Of a stretch of 64,000 nucleotides of DNA, positions 24,001 to 31,698 are shown one piece after another. Source of the DNA: Euzebya sp. (GTDB lineage: Bacteria; Actinomycetota; Nitriliruptoria; Euzebyales; Euzebyaceae); assembly GCF_964222135.1 (NCBI RefSeq), contig NZ_CAXQBR010000029.1, positions 1 through 64,000 on the forward strand, written 5' to 3'. Position numbers and translations under genes: made by a program. The notes below the pieces were generated by a model. That model was given only the letters and a program-made list of their open reading frames with translations, had not been told where the DNA came from and did no database searches. Every line of letters starts with the position of its first letter. Position 1 is the first letter of the stretch.

Positions 24001-24581
24001 ACGTCTCCGACCACCCGCTGATGGGCCTCGAGCGCGCCCTCGCGGACCTCGCCAGCGCGCCGATGCCCCAGGTGCAGGTCATGAAGGGCGGGGCCGACGT
24101 GACGATCGCCGGCCTGCTGACGGGCGTGACGAAGAAGTTCACCAAGAAGGGCGAGTCCTACGTCGTCGGGACGATCGAGGACCTGCAGGGCGGCATCGAG
24201 GTGATGTTCTTCCCGTCCTGCTACGGGCGGTACGCCGACCTGCTCGTCGAGGACGAGATCCTGGTAGTCCAGGGCCGGATCGACGACGGGCGCGACTCCG
24301 TCCAGGTGATCGCCGACCGCGTCAGCCGCCCGGACCTCAGCGAGGCGACCGGCGCGCCGCTGCTCGTCAACCTCCACCCCCGGCAGTGCGCGCCGGAGCT
24401 GATCGTCCGGCTGCGGGAGGTCCTCACCGAGCACCAGGGCACGGTGCCCGTCCGGTTGCGCGTCGCCAACGGCCACGGGCGGGCGACCGAGCTGGCCGTC
24501 CCCGACGCCCTGTCGATCAAGCGGACCCAGGGCCTGTTCGCCGAGCTGAAGATGCTCCTGGGCGTCGAGGCCGTCGGCTAG
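21096..24581 (+). CDS. dnaE: DNA polymerase III alpha subunit
   Basis: A 1161-residue replicative polymerase of the DnaE1 type. The N terminus FAHLHVHTEYSMLDGA opens the PHP domain (metal-binding histidines), PDIDMDFDE near residue 405 contains palm-domain catalytic aspartates, and AFNKSHSAAYGMVTYQTAWL is the conserved thumb/fingers region. A C-terminal OB fold begins around VTIAGLLTGVTKKFTKKGE. The length matches bacterial DnaE1 and it lacks the exonuclease domain of PolC. AAGGGG lies upstream of the ATG. It is the main chromosomal replicase candidate; the window holds no dnaE2/imuB cassette. Confidence 0.97.
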   Translation: MGDFAHLHVHTEYSMLDGASRVGEMMDAVERMGMPAVAMTDHGVMFGAIDFHREAAKRGINPIIGCELYLAPGSRRNTTDMTVEGKRYYHLTVLAENQVGYRNLMKLTSRAYTEGYWYKPRVDRDLLAEHAEGLIVLSGCLGGEVNQKLLAGNDVDARDTVGWYREVFGDRYFIELQDHDIPEQHRTNGRLIGLGRDLDVPLVVTNDSHYTDQADYDAHDALLCVQTGALKTDVDRFKFHNDQFWVKPAEQMQALFPDHPETWKNTLLIAERCNVEFDFDTMHLPKFPTPEGHDEKSYLREKVRVGAVRRYGEEDRATGYDGLRDEVRDRIEYELGVIEQMGFSAYFLIVADLIEHAREVGIRVGPGRGSAAGCAVSYCTGITDLDPIAHGLLFERFLNPERISMPDIDMDFDERRRGEMIRYTAETYGQDHVAQIVTFQTIKAKQAIKDATRVLGLPYSFGDKLCKMFPPAVQGKEAPLDQALEQSGELKEARDTNPDARKVIELAAGLEGLRRQHSIHAAGVVIADEPITDIVPTLQVEGDGEVVTQYDGRQVEDLGLLKMDFLGLRNLTIISDALDHIEMTTGETVDIDHLPLDDAEAYALISRGETDGVFQLESAGYKSLCKLMKPDRFEDITALGALYRPGPMSANLHVEYANRKNGLAPVTYIHEDVTEILEESYGLLIYQEQVQKIAQKIAGFSLGQADMIRKAIGKKLKDKMDALKEQFIDGTVDQGYDKKLGVDLWAQIEGFASYAFNKSHSAAYGMVTYQTAWLKAHYPVEYMAALLTSVKNNKDKLPAALHSCRVMGIEVLVPDINDSLSDFAPVVTPEGDRPRQIRFGLSAVRNVGEGVVAEIIAARRSRGAFTDFHDFVDKVPMSVLNKRTIESLVKAGAFESLGHTRRGLQVAVEPIVDNAIAIKRKEEEGQYDLFGGLGGGDDDGAADTRIDIPDLEYDRKEKLTAEREMLGLYVSDHPLMGLERALADLASAPMPQVQVMKGGADVTIAGLLTGVTKKFTKKGESYVVGTIEDLQGGIEVMFFPSCYGRYADLLVEDEILVVQGRIDDGRDSVQVIADRVSRPDLSEATGAPLLVNLHPRQCAPELIVRLREVLTEHQGTVPVRLRVANGHGRATELAVPDALSIKRTQGLFAELKMLLGVEAVG

Positions 24582-24608
24582 CCCGGCGCGAGCAGGACAC
24601 CTCTCCGG

Positions 24609-24623
24609 GGACCCGGAGGGTCC
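24609..24623 (+). terminator. Short hairpin downstream of dnaE
   Basis: GGACCC (24609-24614) and GGGTCC (24618-24623) form a perfect 6-bp stem with a GGA loop, followed by TTC. It is the best candidate for the dnaE terminator. Confidence 0.4.
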
Positions 24624-24697
24624 TTCGGCACTGGTCACCAGGGCGTGCGGGCGCACGCTGTCGGTGGGATCACGTGACCCATCCAGGAGGTGTGACC

Positions 24698-26077
24698 ATG
24701 TCGAGCACCTACCAGCCCTCACCCCCGACACCGGCGCCCTACCCGTCGTACCAGCCTCCACCGCCGGCCGGACCCGGTCCCCGGCAGCCCGGCGGCCCGA
24801 GCGCCCTCGTGTGGACGATCATCGCCGTCGCGGTCGTGCTCGTGATCGGCGGGATCGTCGCCGCGGTGGTGCTCCTCGGCGACGACGGGCAGGAGGAGGT
24901 CGCCACCACGACCACACCGCCGCCGACAGAGGCGGTCACCCCGACCCCGACCCCGGCCTCGACCCCGGCCGCTGAGGCCGAGGAGGCGGATGACGACAAG
25001 CCGGCCGTCACGGCCGTCCCCGCCGACGGCACCGCCGTGGACGTCACCGCCGCCGGCATCGACTTCAGCTGGCTGACGCTGCCGGACGCCGCCGCGTACG
25101 CCGGAGAGGAGTGGGTGGTCGACGCCTCCGGCGCGATCACCGTGGCGGTCCCCACCGCGTGGGCGGACCGCGACATGGCCCTCAACACCGTTGACGGCGT
25201 GTCCACCCCGTCGATCTGGGCCGCCCCCGACCTGGAGGACTTCCTGGACCGCTGGACCGGGCCGGGCCTCACCGTCGAGCTGTGGACCGGCGCGCCGGCC
25301 AGCGGGTCGGTCGAGGGCGTGCTCGAGCGCCTCGGCCAGGACATCGACGCCGATGGCGCCTGCGCCGAGTCCAGGGCCTACGACTACGACGACGGGTGGT
25401 ACCTGGGCGCGGCGAACCTGTACGCCGACTGCGGGTCAAGCGGGTCGGCGATGCTGCACATCGTCGCCGCCGAGGGGGTCGGCCGGATGTTCACCCTCCA
25501 GGTCCAGATGGCCACGACCGCTGACGTGGCGGCCGCGGTTGGCGTCATCAACACCTTCCAGACCGCTCCTGAGGCCCCGCCGGCGCCCGCACCTGCACCT
25601 GCACCTGCGCCTGCCCCCGCGCCGGCTGCGGCGCCCCGGACGGTCTCAGACCTCGACCCGGGCCTGCTGTGCCGCGACGTCGCGGCGTACGGCTTCGGGT
25701 ACGCCGACGCCGTCGAGTACTGGTACCTCGAGGGGACGCCGAGCCGGATGGACTCCGACGGCAACGGGATCCCGTGCGAGACCGTCTACCCGACCGCCGA
25801 CGTCGACGCCTACTGGGGCACCACACCCGACCAGCCCGCAGACGACGAGTGGATGGACGCGCTGGCCGTCGCCGAGGGCGCCATGTACGCCTGCGGCTAC
25901 AGCCCGACGATGGACTCCTACGTGGACGGGCCGTACGCCGACGGCGGCTACACCGTCACGATGAGCGTCGACGTCGGCTACGACATCATCGACGCGCAGT
26001 TCGAGGTCTTCCCCTGGAGCAGCGAGGTCTACGGCTTCGACTCGGTCGCCGACGCGCTGCTGACCTGCGGGTACTGA
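24698..26077 (+). CDS. Membrane-anchored secreted protein with Excalibur-like motif
   Basis: A 459-residue protein with a Pro/Tyr/Ser-rich cytoplasmic start (about 35 residues), one transmembrane helix (TIIAVAVVLVIGGIVAAVVLL) and a Thr/Pro linker. A central domain of unknown fold follows (residues about 125-285), then an Ala-Pro dipeptide run. The next domain contains DSDGNGIPCETVYP, the pattern of calcium-binding Excalibur-like modules, and the C-terminal domain is uncharacterised. Paired cysteines suggest disulfides outside the cell. AGGAGGTG lies just before the ATG at 24698. The function is unknown; surface binding is a fair guess. The neighbour on the other strand is another envelope protein. 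Confidence 0.7.
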   Translation: MSSTYQPSPPTPAPYPSYQPPPPAGPGPRQPGGPSALVWTIIAVAVVLVIGGIVAAVVLLGDDGQEEVATTTTPPPTEAVTPTPTPASTPAAEAEEADDDKPAVTAVPADGTAVDVTAAGIDFSWLTLPDAAAYAGEEWVVDASGAITVAVPTAWADRDMALNTVDGVSTPSIWAAPDLEDFLDRWTGPGLTVELWTGAPASGSVEGVLERLGQDIDADGACAESRAYDYDDGWYLGAANLYADCGSSGSAMLHIVAAEGVGRMFTLQVQMATTADVAAAVGVINTFQTAPEAPPAPAPAPAPAPAPAPAAAPRTVSDLDPGLLCRDVAAYGFGYADAVEYWYLEGTPSRMDSDGNGIPCETVYPTADVDAYWGTTPDQPADDEWMDALAVAEGAMYACGYSPTMDSYVDGPYADGGYTVTMSVDVGYDIIDAQFEVFPWSSEVYGFDSVADALLTCGY

Positions 26078-26080
26078 CCC

Positions 26081-28690
26081 CTACGGGATGGTGGCCACGG
26101 CCGCGGCGTCGGAGATCGCGGCCGGGCCACCCACGAACAGCGGATCGAGGTCCGCGGCGGCCAGCCACGTGCGCGTCGCCGGGTGCGGAGCCGACCGGCC
26201 CGTGAGCACCAGCGCGGCGTCGAGCGACGCGGCGGCCGCCCCGGCCGCGAGGGCGTCGGGGAAGTCGTCGGCCGAGGCGATGAGCACCCGATCGCGGATC
26301 TCCCGCCGGGCGGTCGCCGCCAGCGCCAGCTCCGCCGGGGACGGCGCCGACAGCAGATCCGCGGCACCCACCACGCCGGCGACGGGCGCCGAGGCCAGGC
26401 GGCCCGCGATCGTCACCGGGTCCGGGTCCCCGCCGAGCTGGAGCAGGCCGGCGATCGTGTCGGCCACCAGGTCGGCGACCTCCTCGGTGAACCCGCCGGC
26501 GTCGCTCAGCAGCAGCGGACGGCCCTCGTCGGCGGCCCAGGGGGCGACGGCGAGGGCGTCGGCGTAGGAGCCGGCGTCCACGACGACCGGCGGCCGTGCC
26601 GGGCCGGGGACCACCGCGTCCAGCGCCTCGGCGACCGCTGCGGCGGTCGCGTACCGGCTGACCCCGCCGATGCGCTCGACCTGGCGGCCACCGCCGCGCA
26701 GGACGTCGACGACCGCGTCGGACACCGCGGCGGTGCCACCGAGCACCACGACCTCGGAGGGGGAGAGGCGGTCGATCGCCGCCGCCGTCGCGGGGGACAG
26801 CTGCGCGGTGGCGGTCAGCAGGACGGGCGCGTCGAGCGCCGCGGCCAGCGGTGCGGCGGACAGGGCGTCGGGGAAGGCGTGGGCCGCGGCCACGACGACG
26901 GTGCCGGCGCCGTCGGGGTGGGTCAGCTCGGCGAGCTCGGCGGCGGTCTCGGTCCGCTCGGCACCGAACACCCGGTCCACGTCGGCGGCCGGCGGCGGAC
27001 CCGCCGGGATGACCTGCAACGGCCCGGTGGCGTACACGCGCTGGCGGGCACCGGCGGGCGTCGTCGCCTCGACGTGGATCCAGGCGGTGCGGATCGTCAG
27101 CCCGCGCGTGTCGATCGGCACGTCCACGGCGCCGTCGGGCCCGACCGGCACGTCGAGGGCCAGCGGGACGCCGTCGAAGCCGGCGGCGTCGACGTCGGCG
27201 AACAGCGACACGGTCGTGCCGGGCACGGCGGCGGCGTCGCGCAGCCTGACGGTGAACCGTCCGTCGCGGGTCTCGTCGTCCGCGCGCAGCGCGATGTGGT
27301 CGATGCTCCAGCGCCGTGCGCCCCGGTCCTCGTTCGGGTCGTAGCGCAGCCGGGTGATCGGCAGGGACGTGCCGAAGCCGGGCTGGGCGAGGTCGTGCTC
27401 CATCACCGCGCGCCGGTCCTGGGTGCCCATCACGACCGTCATCGTGTCGTGACCGGGGTAGTGCACCAGCTCGGCGGTCTGCTGCCAGCGGACCGGTTCG
27501 TCGGCCTGCATCCAGCCGATCCGGCCGTGCGCCCCGCCGCCGGGTGCGTCGCGCAGGTCGAAGGCGCCCTCGTAGCGGGTGGTGATCGTGAACCGGTGGT
27601 AGCGGTCGGTCGTGAGCGGGGGGTGGGACAGGATGACGTACGGGTCCAGCTGGCCGGTCGGGCCGCCGGGCGCGTTGACGGCGTGCAGCGCACCGTCCCG
27701 CAGCTCCCAGCTCGCGTTCCCGACCTCCTCGATGTCCGCCGCGTCGGAGAAGTCCCACGGGTTGCCGCGCACCGCGGTGGCGAAGTCCTCCCCGCCGGTG
27801 ATGTCGGGGTCGAGGATCTGCACCTGCGGGGCGGGGCTCACCGTGATCGGGGCGGACATGCCGCTCAGCAGGCCCGCGCCCGCGAGGCCCAGTCGGTAGG
27901 TGCCCGGTGGCCAGGCCGACGGGTCGACCTGGACGCCCGCGCCGACGGCCGGCAGCTCGGTGGTGCGGCCGAGCGACCAGCGCCCCGGTCGGTCCACGTC
28001 GGCGGGGCCGGCGGCGTCGGCGACGACCAGCTCGGCGTCCGCGGGCAGCCCGCGGGGGAGGGTGACCGCGATCGGGGTGGTCGTGCCGTGCAGGCGCACC
28101 CAGTCGAGGCGGAACTCCGCAGGCGTCTGGGTCGGCAGGTCGATGTGCATGCCGTAGACGGGACGGTCGGTCGGCACCGGGACGGTCAGCACCTGCCAGC
28201 CCTCGTCGGCGATGAACGTCGACTGGGTCTTGCAGCCGGGCGTCGGGTCGTCGAGGTCGACGCAGGTGAGGAACGACACCGCCCCGCCGATGTGGATCGG
28301 GGTGTACAGGTGCAGGCTCACCCGGGAGTGGCGCGTCGGGTCGACGGGGTGCACCGCGCCCTCACGGCCCAGGCGCAACCCGCCCGGGTAGCCCGGCCAG
28401 ATCTGCCAGTAGTGGCTCGGCTGGGCGGCGCCCCAGATCAGCTGCCCGCCGGCCACCTCGAAGCGGGAGGCGTGCATGACCGCCCCGGTCCAGGTGTGCA
28501 CGTCGGTGGCCTGCCCGAAGTCCCACGGGTCGCCGAAGCGCTCGCTGGCGTGGTCCGGCGCCTCGGGGACGGTCGTCAGGCTCGGGATCGGCGGGTCGAC
28601 GACCGCCGCCCCCGCGGGTGCGGCCGACAGACCGGTCGACAGGACGAGGAGCGCGGCGAGGACGGCGGGGACTGCGTGGCGACGGGACAT
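26081..28690 (-). CDS. Secreted protein with C-terminal cell-wall-binding (CWB2) repeats
   Basis: A protein of about 869 residues. MSRRHAVPAVLAALLVLSTG followed by SAAPAGAA is a signal peptide. Two related beta-rich modules follow, each beginning with a PWDF motif (GDPWDFGQATDV and GNPWDFSDAADI), suggesting an internal duplication. The last 280 residues contain CWB2-type repeats (VFGAERTETAAELAEL, DALSAAPLAAALDAPVLLT, RIGGVSRYATAAAVAEAL), which attach proteins to cell-wall polymers. ATG 28690 gives the normal signal peptide; ATG 28732 is upstream in frame. The substrate or partner of the beta modules is unknown. Confidence 0.85.
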   Translation of the reverse strand: MSRRHAVPAVLAALLVLSTGLSAAPAGAAVVDPPIPSLTTVPEAPDHASERFGDPWDFGQATDVHTWTGAVMHASRFEVAGGQLIWGAAQPSHYWQIWPGYPGGLRLGREGAVHPVDPTRHSRVSLHLYTPIHIGGAVSFLTCVDLDDPTPGCKTQSTFIADEGWQVLTVPVPTDRPVYGMHIDLPTQTPAEFRLDWVRLHGTTTPIAVTLPRGLPADAELVVADAAGPADVDRPGRWSLGRTTELPAVGAGVQVDPSAWPPGTYRLGLAGAGLLSGMSAPITVSPAPQVQILDPDITGGEDFATAVRGNPWDFSDAADIEEVGNASWELRDGALHAVNAPGGPTGQLDPYVILSHPPLTTDRYHRFTITTRYEGAFDLRDAPGGGAHGRIGWMQADEPVRWQQTAELVHYPGHDTMTVVMGTQDRRAVMEHDLAQPGFGTSLPITRLRYDPNEDRGARRWSIDHIALRADDETRDGRFTVRLRDAAAVPGTTVSLFADVDAAGFDGVPLALDVPVGPDGAVDVPIDTRGLTIRTAWIHVEATTPAGARQRVYATGPLQVIPAGPPPAADVDRVFGAERTETAAELAELTHPDGAGTVVVAAAHAFPDALSAAPLAAALDAPVLLTATAQLSPATAAAIDRLSPSEVVVLGGTAAVSDAVVDVLRGGGRQVERIGGVSRYATAAAVAEALDAVVPGPARPPVVVDAGSYADALAVAPWAADEGRPLLLSDAGGFTEEVADLVADTIAGLLQLGGDPDPVTIAGRLASAPVAGVVGAADLLSAPSPAELALAATARREIRDRVLIASADDFPDALAAGAAAASLDAALVLTGRSAPHPATRTWLAAADLDPLFVGGPAAISDAAAVATIP

Positions 28691-28774
28691 CGTCCCATCG
28701 ATCGGCTGCCCTGGGGGCCGGCCCGAGGCCATGCGCCGCGCACGACGGGACTAGTCCGTGCGGGCGCGATGGCC

Positions 28775-28819
28775 GGTGTGTCGGGACACCTGTCGGGTTG
28801 ACGGGCGTCCCGACACACC
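28775..28819 (-). terminator. 13-bp perfect inverted repeat, probable terminator
   Basis: GGTGTGTCGGGAC (28775-28787) and GTCCCGACACACC (28807-28819) pair around 19 bases. It lies 12 bp downstream of the stop of the minus-strand gene 28831-29124 and upstream of the CWB2 gene, so it should insulate the two. No T-run is visible. Confidence 0.6.
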
Positions 28820-28830
28820 GCGGGTTGGGG

Positions 28831-29124
28831 TCATGCACCCTCGGGCGCGGACCGGGTGGCCCGTTCCAGCTGGGTGTCGGGGTCGACCAGTCGGAGGCCC
28901 AGCGCGATGAACGCGAGGCCGATCCGCTGGGGCAGGCGGGCACCGGCGATGCGGGCCTGCAGCCGCTCGCGCGGCGGGATCGAGAACCAGAAGCCCGCGC
29001 GGGTGACCGCAGGCCTCGGTATCAGGGGGTGGGAGCGGGTGGCGGCAGCCTCACGCGCGAGGTCGATGCCTCGCAGGCGAGCCTGCTCACCGATCATCAT
29101 CGGGTGCACAGCAGTGCCTTTCAT
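28831..29124 (-). CDS. Small hypothetical protein
   Basis: A 97-residue protein, MKGTAVHPMMIGEQARLRGI onward, with one hydrophobic stretch near the C terminus (IGLAFIALGLRLV). Codon third positions are GC-rich as in real genes here. I do not recognise a family. ATG 29124 or ATG 29100 may be the start. It lies downstream of a 33-codon ORF with a strong promoter, and a palindrome (29132-29150) sits directly before its start, so expression may depend on translation of that leader. Confidence 0.55.
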   Translation of the reverse strand: MKGTAVHPMMIGEQARLRGIDLAREAAATRSHPLIPRPAVTRAGFWFSIPPRERLQARIAGARLPQRIGLAFIALGLRLVDPDTQLERATRSAPEGA

Positions 29125-29131
29125 CGCACAC

Positions 29132-29150
29132 GTGACCCCACCGGGGTCAC
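29132..29150 (-). promoter_or_regulatory. 19-bp palindrome before the small hypothetical gene
   Basis: GTGACCCC (29132-29139), ACC, GGGGTCAC (29143-29150). It ends eight bases before the ATG at 29124 on the minus strand. It could be an operator, or a stem in the leader mRNA that affects access to the start codon. Confidence 0.45.
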
Positions 29151-29268
29151 TCGGTCAGGGGGGACCTGGAGCCGACGGCAGCAGGCCGGGGACGGCCCGC
29201 ACCATCGAGCGGGGAGCGGTCAGCGCCTCAGCGGACGCCGACGGTCGTCAGGGGGAGGGAGGTGGCGG

Positions 29269-29370
29269 CTACGCCGCGGAGCGGAGGTACGCAGCCGAGC
29301 CGCACATCACGACGCAGAGATGATCCGCAGCTCGGACGGCCGGGATCGCGGTGGTGTTCGTCGTAGGCAT
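29269..29370 (-). CDS. 33-residue Cys-containing ORF, putative leader peptide or peptide precursor
   Basis: The ORF encodes MPTTNTTAIPAVRAADH, then LCVVMCGSAAYLRSAA. AAGGAGGT lies about seven bases before the ATG, and a perfect TTGACA is 17 bases from a CAGTGT -10 upstream. These are among the strongest start signals in the window although the product is tiny. It ends 145 bp before the small hypothetical gene on the same strand. Possible roles are a cysteine-sensing leader peptide that controls the downstream gene, a peptide precursor, or a small protein. No maturation enzyme is next to it. It was found from its start signals; the peptide resembles no family I know. Confidence 0.5.
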   Translation of the reverse strand: MPTTNTTAIPAVRAADHLCVVMCGSAAYLRSAA

Positions 29371-29425
29371 CAGTTCGTACCTCCTTCCCTGATCGAGTGA
29401 TGGCCCGGTTGAGGCCAGGCCGGTG

Positions 29426-29454
29426 ACACTGCACGACCCCGATGGCGATGTCAA
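29426..29454 (-). promoter_or_regulatory. Promoter of the 33-codon ORF
   Basis: On the minus strand TTGACA (29454-29449), a 17-base spacer and CAGTGT (29431-29426). This leaves a leader of roughly 50 bases before the AAGGAGGT ribosome-binding site. Confidence 0.55.
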
Positions 29455-29553
29455 GCACGTCTCCCCAGGTCGACCCTGGCCGGGCGGACGACCCTCGCGG
29501 TGTGGCACCGTGGGGGTCTCCAGGACGGCGGGGATCGGGCGGGAGGAGCGCGA

Positions 29554-30315
29554 GTGGGCAGCGACGAGGAGCCGGAGATCGAGGCGCTGGCCCGACAGGT
29601 CGAGGGCCTGCAGGCGGACCTGGCCGACGCCACCCGCCAGCTCGAGCGGTTCGCGTACGTGGCCTCCCACGACCTGAAGGAGCCGCTGCGGGCGGTCACG
29701 GGCTTCGCCCGCCTGCTCGAGCAGCGGCACGCCGACAGCCTGGACGACTCCGGTCGTATGTACCTCGGCTACGTCCTCGACGGCGCCGCGCGGCTCGGGG
29801 CGATGATCGACGCCCTGCTCGACTACAGCCGTGCGGCCCGCCACGAGGTCGAGCCGGGCCCCGTCGACCTCGAGGACCTCACCCGGCAGGTGGTCGCGCA
29901 GCTCGTCGACGGCGGCCGCGGCGTCGACGCGCACATCGAGCTCGGTGACCTGCCGGTCGTCACCACCGACGAGGTCCTCCTCCGCGCGGTCCTGCGCCAC
30001 CTGCTCGACAACGCGCTGCTGTACACCGCGGCCGGGGAGCCCGCGTCGGTGTCGGTGACGGCCAGCACCCCCACCGCGGGCGAGGGCCCGTGGACGATCG
30101 AGGTGCGCGACCGGGGCATCGGGATCGCCCCGGAGGACCAGGACCGCGCCTTCGACCTGTTCACGCGGCTGCAGTCCCGCGAGGACTACCCCGGCAACGG
30201 CATCGGCCTCGGCCTGGTCACCACCGCGGTGCAGCGCCTCGGCGGACGCGTCGAGCTCGAGTCCACCCCGGGTGAGGGCACCGTCGTCCGGGTGCACCTC
30301 CCGGCCACCCCCTGA
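29554..30315 (+). CDS. Sensor histidine kinase
   Basis: A 253-residue kinase core without any visible sensor domain or membrane segment. A short N-terminal coiled coil (ALARQVEGLQADLADATRQL) leads directly into the H box FAYVASHDLKEPLRAV with H39. The N box is HLLDNALLYTA, the G1 box DRGIGIAPED, the F-like region FDLFTRL and the G2 box NGIGLGLV. The H box resembles that of bacteriophytochrome-type kinases. No response regulator lies next to it, so it is an orphan that may act on a distant partner. GTG 29554 has GGAGGAG at good distance. Confidence 0.85.
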   Translation: MGSDEEPEIEALARQVEGLQADLADATRQLERFAYVASHDLKEPLRAVTGFARLLEQRHADSLDDSGRMYLGYVLDGAARLGAMIDALLDYSRAARHEVEPGPVDLEDLTRQVVAQLVDGGRGVDAHIELGDLPVVTTDEVLLRAVLRHLLDNALLYTAAGEPASVSVTASTPTAGEGPWTIEVRDRGIGIAPEDQDRAFDLFTRLQSREDYPGNGIGLGLVTTAVQRLGGRVELESTPGEGTVVRVHLPATP

Positions 30316-30325
30316 CCCGCGCCGC

Positions 30326-30922
30326 TCAGGCGCGGACCGGTGGCACGTGGCAGCCGACCAGGTGGTCGTCGACCCGGCCCATCGCCTGCATGAAGGCGTA
30401 CGCCGTCGTCGGGCCGACGAACCGGGCGCCGGCGCGCTTGAGGGCGCGGGCCAGGGCTGTGGACTCCGGCGTGGTCGCCGGCACGTCCGCCGGGGTCGCG
30501 GGGCGAGATCGAGGACCGTCCGGGGCGAAGCCCCACACGAACGAGGCGAACGATCCGTGCGCCTCCGCGAGGTCGAGGACCACGCCGGCGTTGGCGATCG
30601 CCGCGGTGATCTTGCCGCGGTGGCGGATGATCCCGGCGTCGCCCAGCAGGCGGTCGACGTCCGCGTCGCCGAAGCCCGCCACGACCGTCGGGTCGAACCC
30701 CGCGAAGGCGGACCGGAAGGCCTCCCGCTTGCGGAGGATCGTCAGCCAGCTGAGGCCGGACTGGAAGCCCTCCAGGCAGAGCTTCTCGTACAGCCGCACG
30801 TCGTCGTGGACCGGCCGGCCCCACTCGGTGTCGTGGTAGGCGATGTAGCCCGGATCCCCGCCGGGCCACCAGCAGCGGGCGAGGCCGTCATCGCCGACGA
30901 CCAGTCCGTCCGCGACCGCCAC
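30326..30922 (-). CDS. tag: DNA-3-methyladenine glycosylase I
   Basis: A 198-residue base-excision enzyme that removes 3-methyladenine from alkylated DNA. RCWWPGGDPGYIAYHDTEWG near the N terminus holds the first zinc ligands (Cys and His), and DDHLVGCHVP near the C terminus the remaining His and Cys. EGFQSGLSWLTILRKREAFR is the helix-hairpin-helix-like family block. The length is typical of Tag. The GTG start lies one base after the stop of the LON-domain gene on the same strand, so they are probably cotranscribed. Confidence 0.93.
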   Translation of the reverse strand: MAVADGLVVGDDGLARCWWPGGDPGYIAYHDTEWGRPVHDDVRLYEKLCLEGFQSGLSWLTILRKREAFRSAFAGFDPTVVAGFGDADVDRLLGDAGIIRHRGKITAAIANAGVVLDLAEAHGSFASFVWGFAPDGPRSRPATPADVPATTPESTALARALKRAGARFVGPTTAYAFMQAMGRVDDHLVGCHVPPVRA

Positions 30923-30923
30923 G

Positions 30924-31607
30924 TCAGTTGAGCTGGGCCCCGCCGGGGCCGAGCGGGCGGAAGGAGCCGACCAGGCCGAGGTGCTTGATGATCCCCGACT
31001 CCCGCCGGATGATCCGCGCCGCCTCGGCCATGCGGGCCGCGGGGGTCGGCAGCTCGAGGAGCTGCTGCTGGGCGGCGACCTCGACCTGCAGGGCGCTGCA
31101 GGCGAGGTAGCTCAGCTCGCAGGCGTCCGCGGGCAGCCGGTCGCAGAACTCGTCCGGCACGCCGAGACCCTTCAGGTAGGGCACGAGCAGCTCGCGGAGC
31201 TCGGCCGCGACCGCGTCGTCCTCGGGGGTGCGGGGGTCGTCGATCGGCTCGACGACCGCGTGGAGGTACGGCTTGTCGTGCAGCGGTTCGAGCACGCGGA
31301 AGCGCTCGGCGCCGCGCGTGATGATGTCGAAGCGGCCGTCCGGCCGCTCTGCGACGGTCTTGATCTCGGTGATGGTCCCCACCTCGTGGATCATCGCGTG
31401 CAGGTGCCCGTCGTCGCCCGAGGGATCGCCCGCCACCCGCCAGTCCATGCCGACCTCCCGACCGGCCCGGATGGCGACCACGCCGAAGCGGCCGTCGCCG
31501 TCCAGGCAGTCCCGCAGCATCTGGCGGTACCGCTGCTCGAAGAGGTGCAGGGGGAGCGGACGACCCGGGTAGAGCACCAGGTGGAGCGGGAAGAGCGGGA
31601 GGTCCAC
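30924..31607 (-). CDS. LON substrate-binding domain protein
   Basis: A 227-residue protein consisting of the N-terminal domain of Lon protease without the ATPase and peptidase parts. LPLFPLHLVLYPGRPLPLHLF is the diagnostic start, followed by FEQRYRQML, FGVVAI, VGTITEI and RGAERFRV. The remainder is a helical bundle (LLELPTPAARMAEAARII). Such stand-alone proteins are widespread and of unclear function. GTG 31607 is preferred; a TTG about nine bases upstream is possible. It is divergent from the his operon. Confidence 0.85.
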   Translation of the reverse strand: MDLPLFPLHLVLYPGRPLPLHLFEQRYRQMLRDCLDGDGRFGVVAIRAGREVGMDWRVAGDPSGDDGHLHAMIHEVGTITEIKTVAERPDGRFDIITRGAERFRVLEPLHDKPYLHAVVEPIDDPRTPEDDAVAAELRELLVPYLKGLGVPDEFCDRLPADACELSYLACSALQVEVAAQQQLLELPTPAARMAEAARIIRRESGIIKHLGLVGSFRPLGPGGAQLN

Positions 31608-31698
31608 GGAGCGCAAGGCTAGTGGCCGTCGAAGTGGTTCGCTCGGGCGGGCACCCCATCGACCGCCGCGGCAGGGCTGGCGGCTACCCTCGACCGCT

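Noticed and set aside
21096-24581. dnaE2 mutagenesis cassette
   Set aside because: The gene has the complete DnaE1-type PHP start and no imuA/imuB neighbours.
29269-29370. Lanthipeptide or other RiPP gene cluster
   Set aside because: A Cys-containing short ORF is present, but no modification enzyme, protease or exporter of those families is adjacent; a leader peptide explains the position as well.
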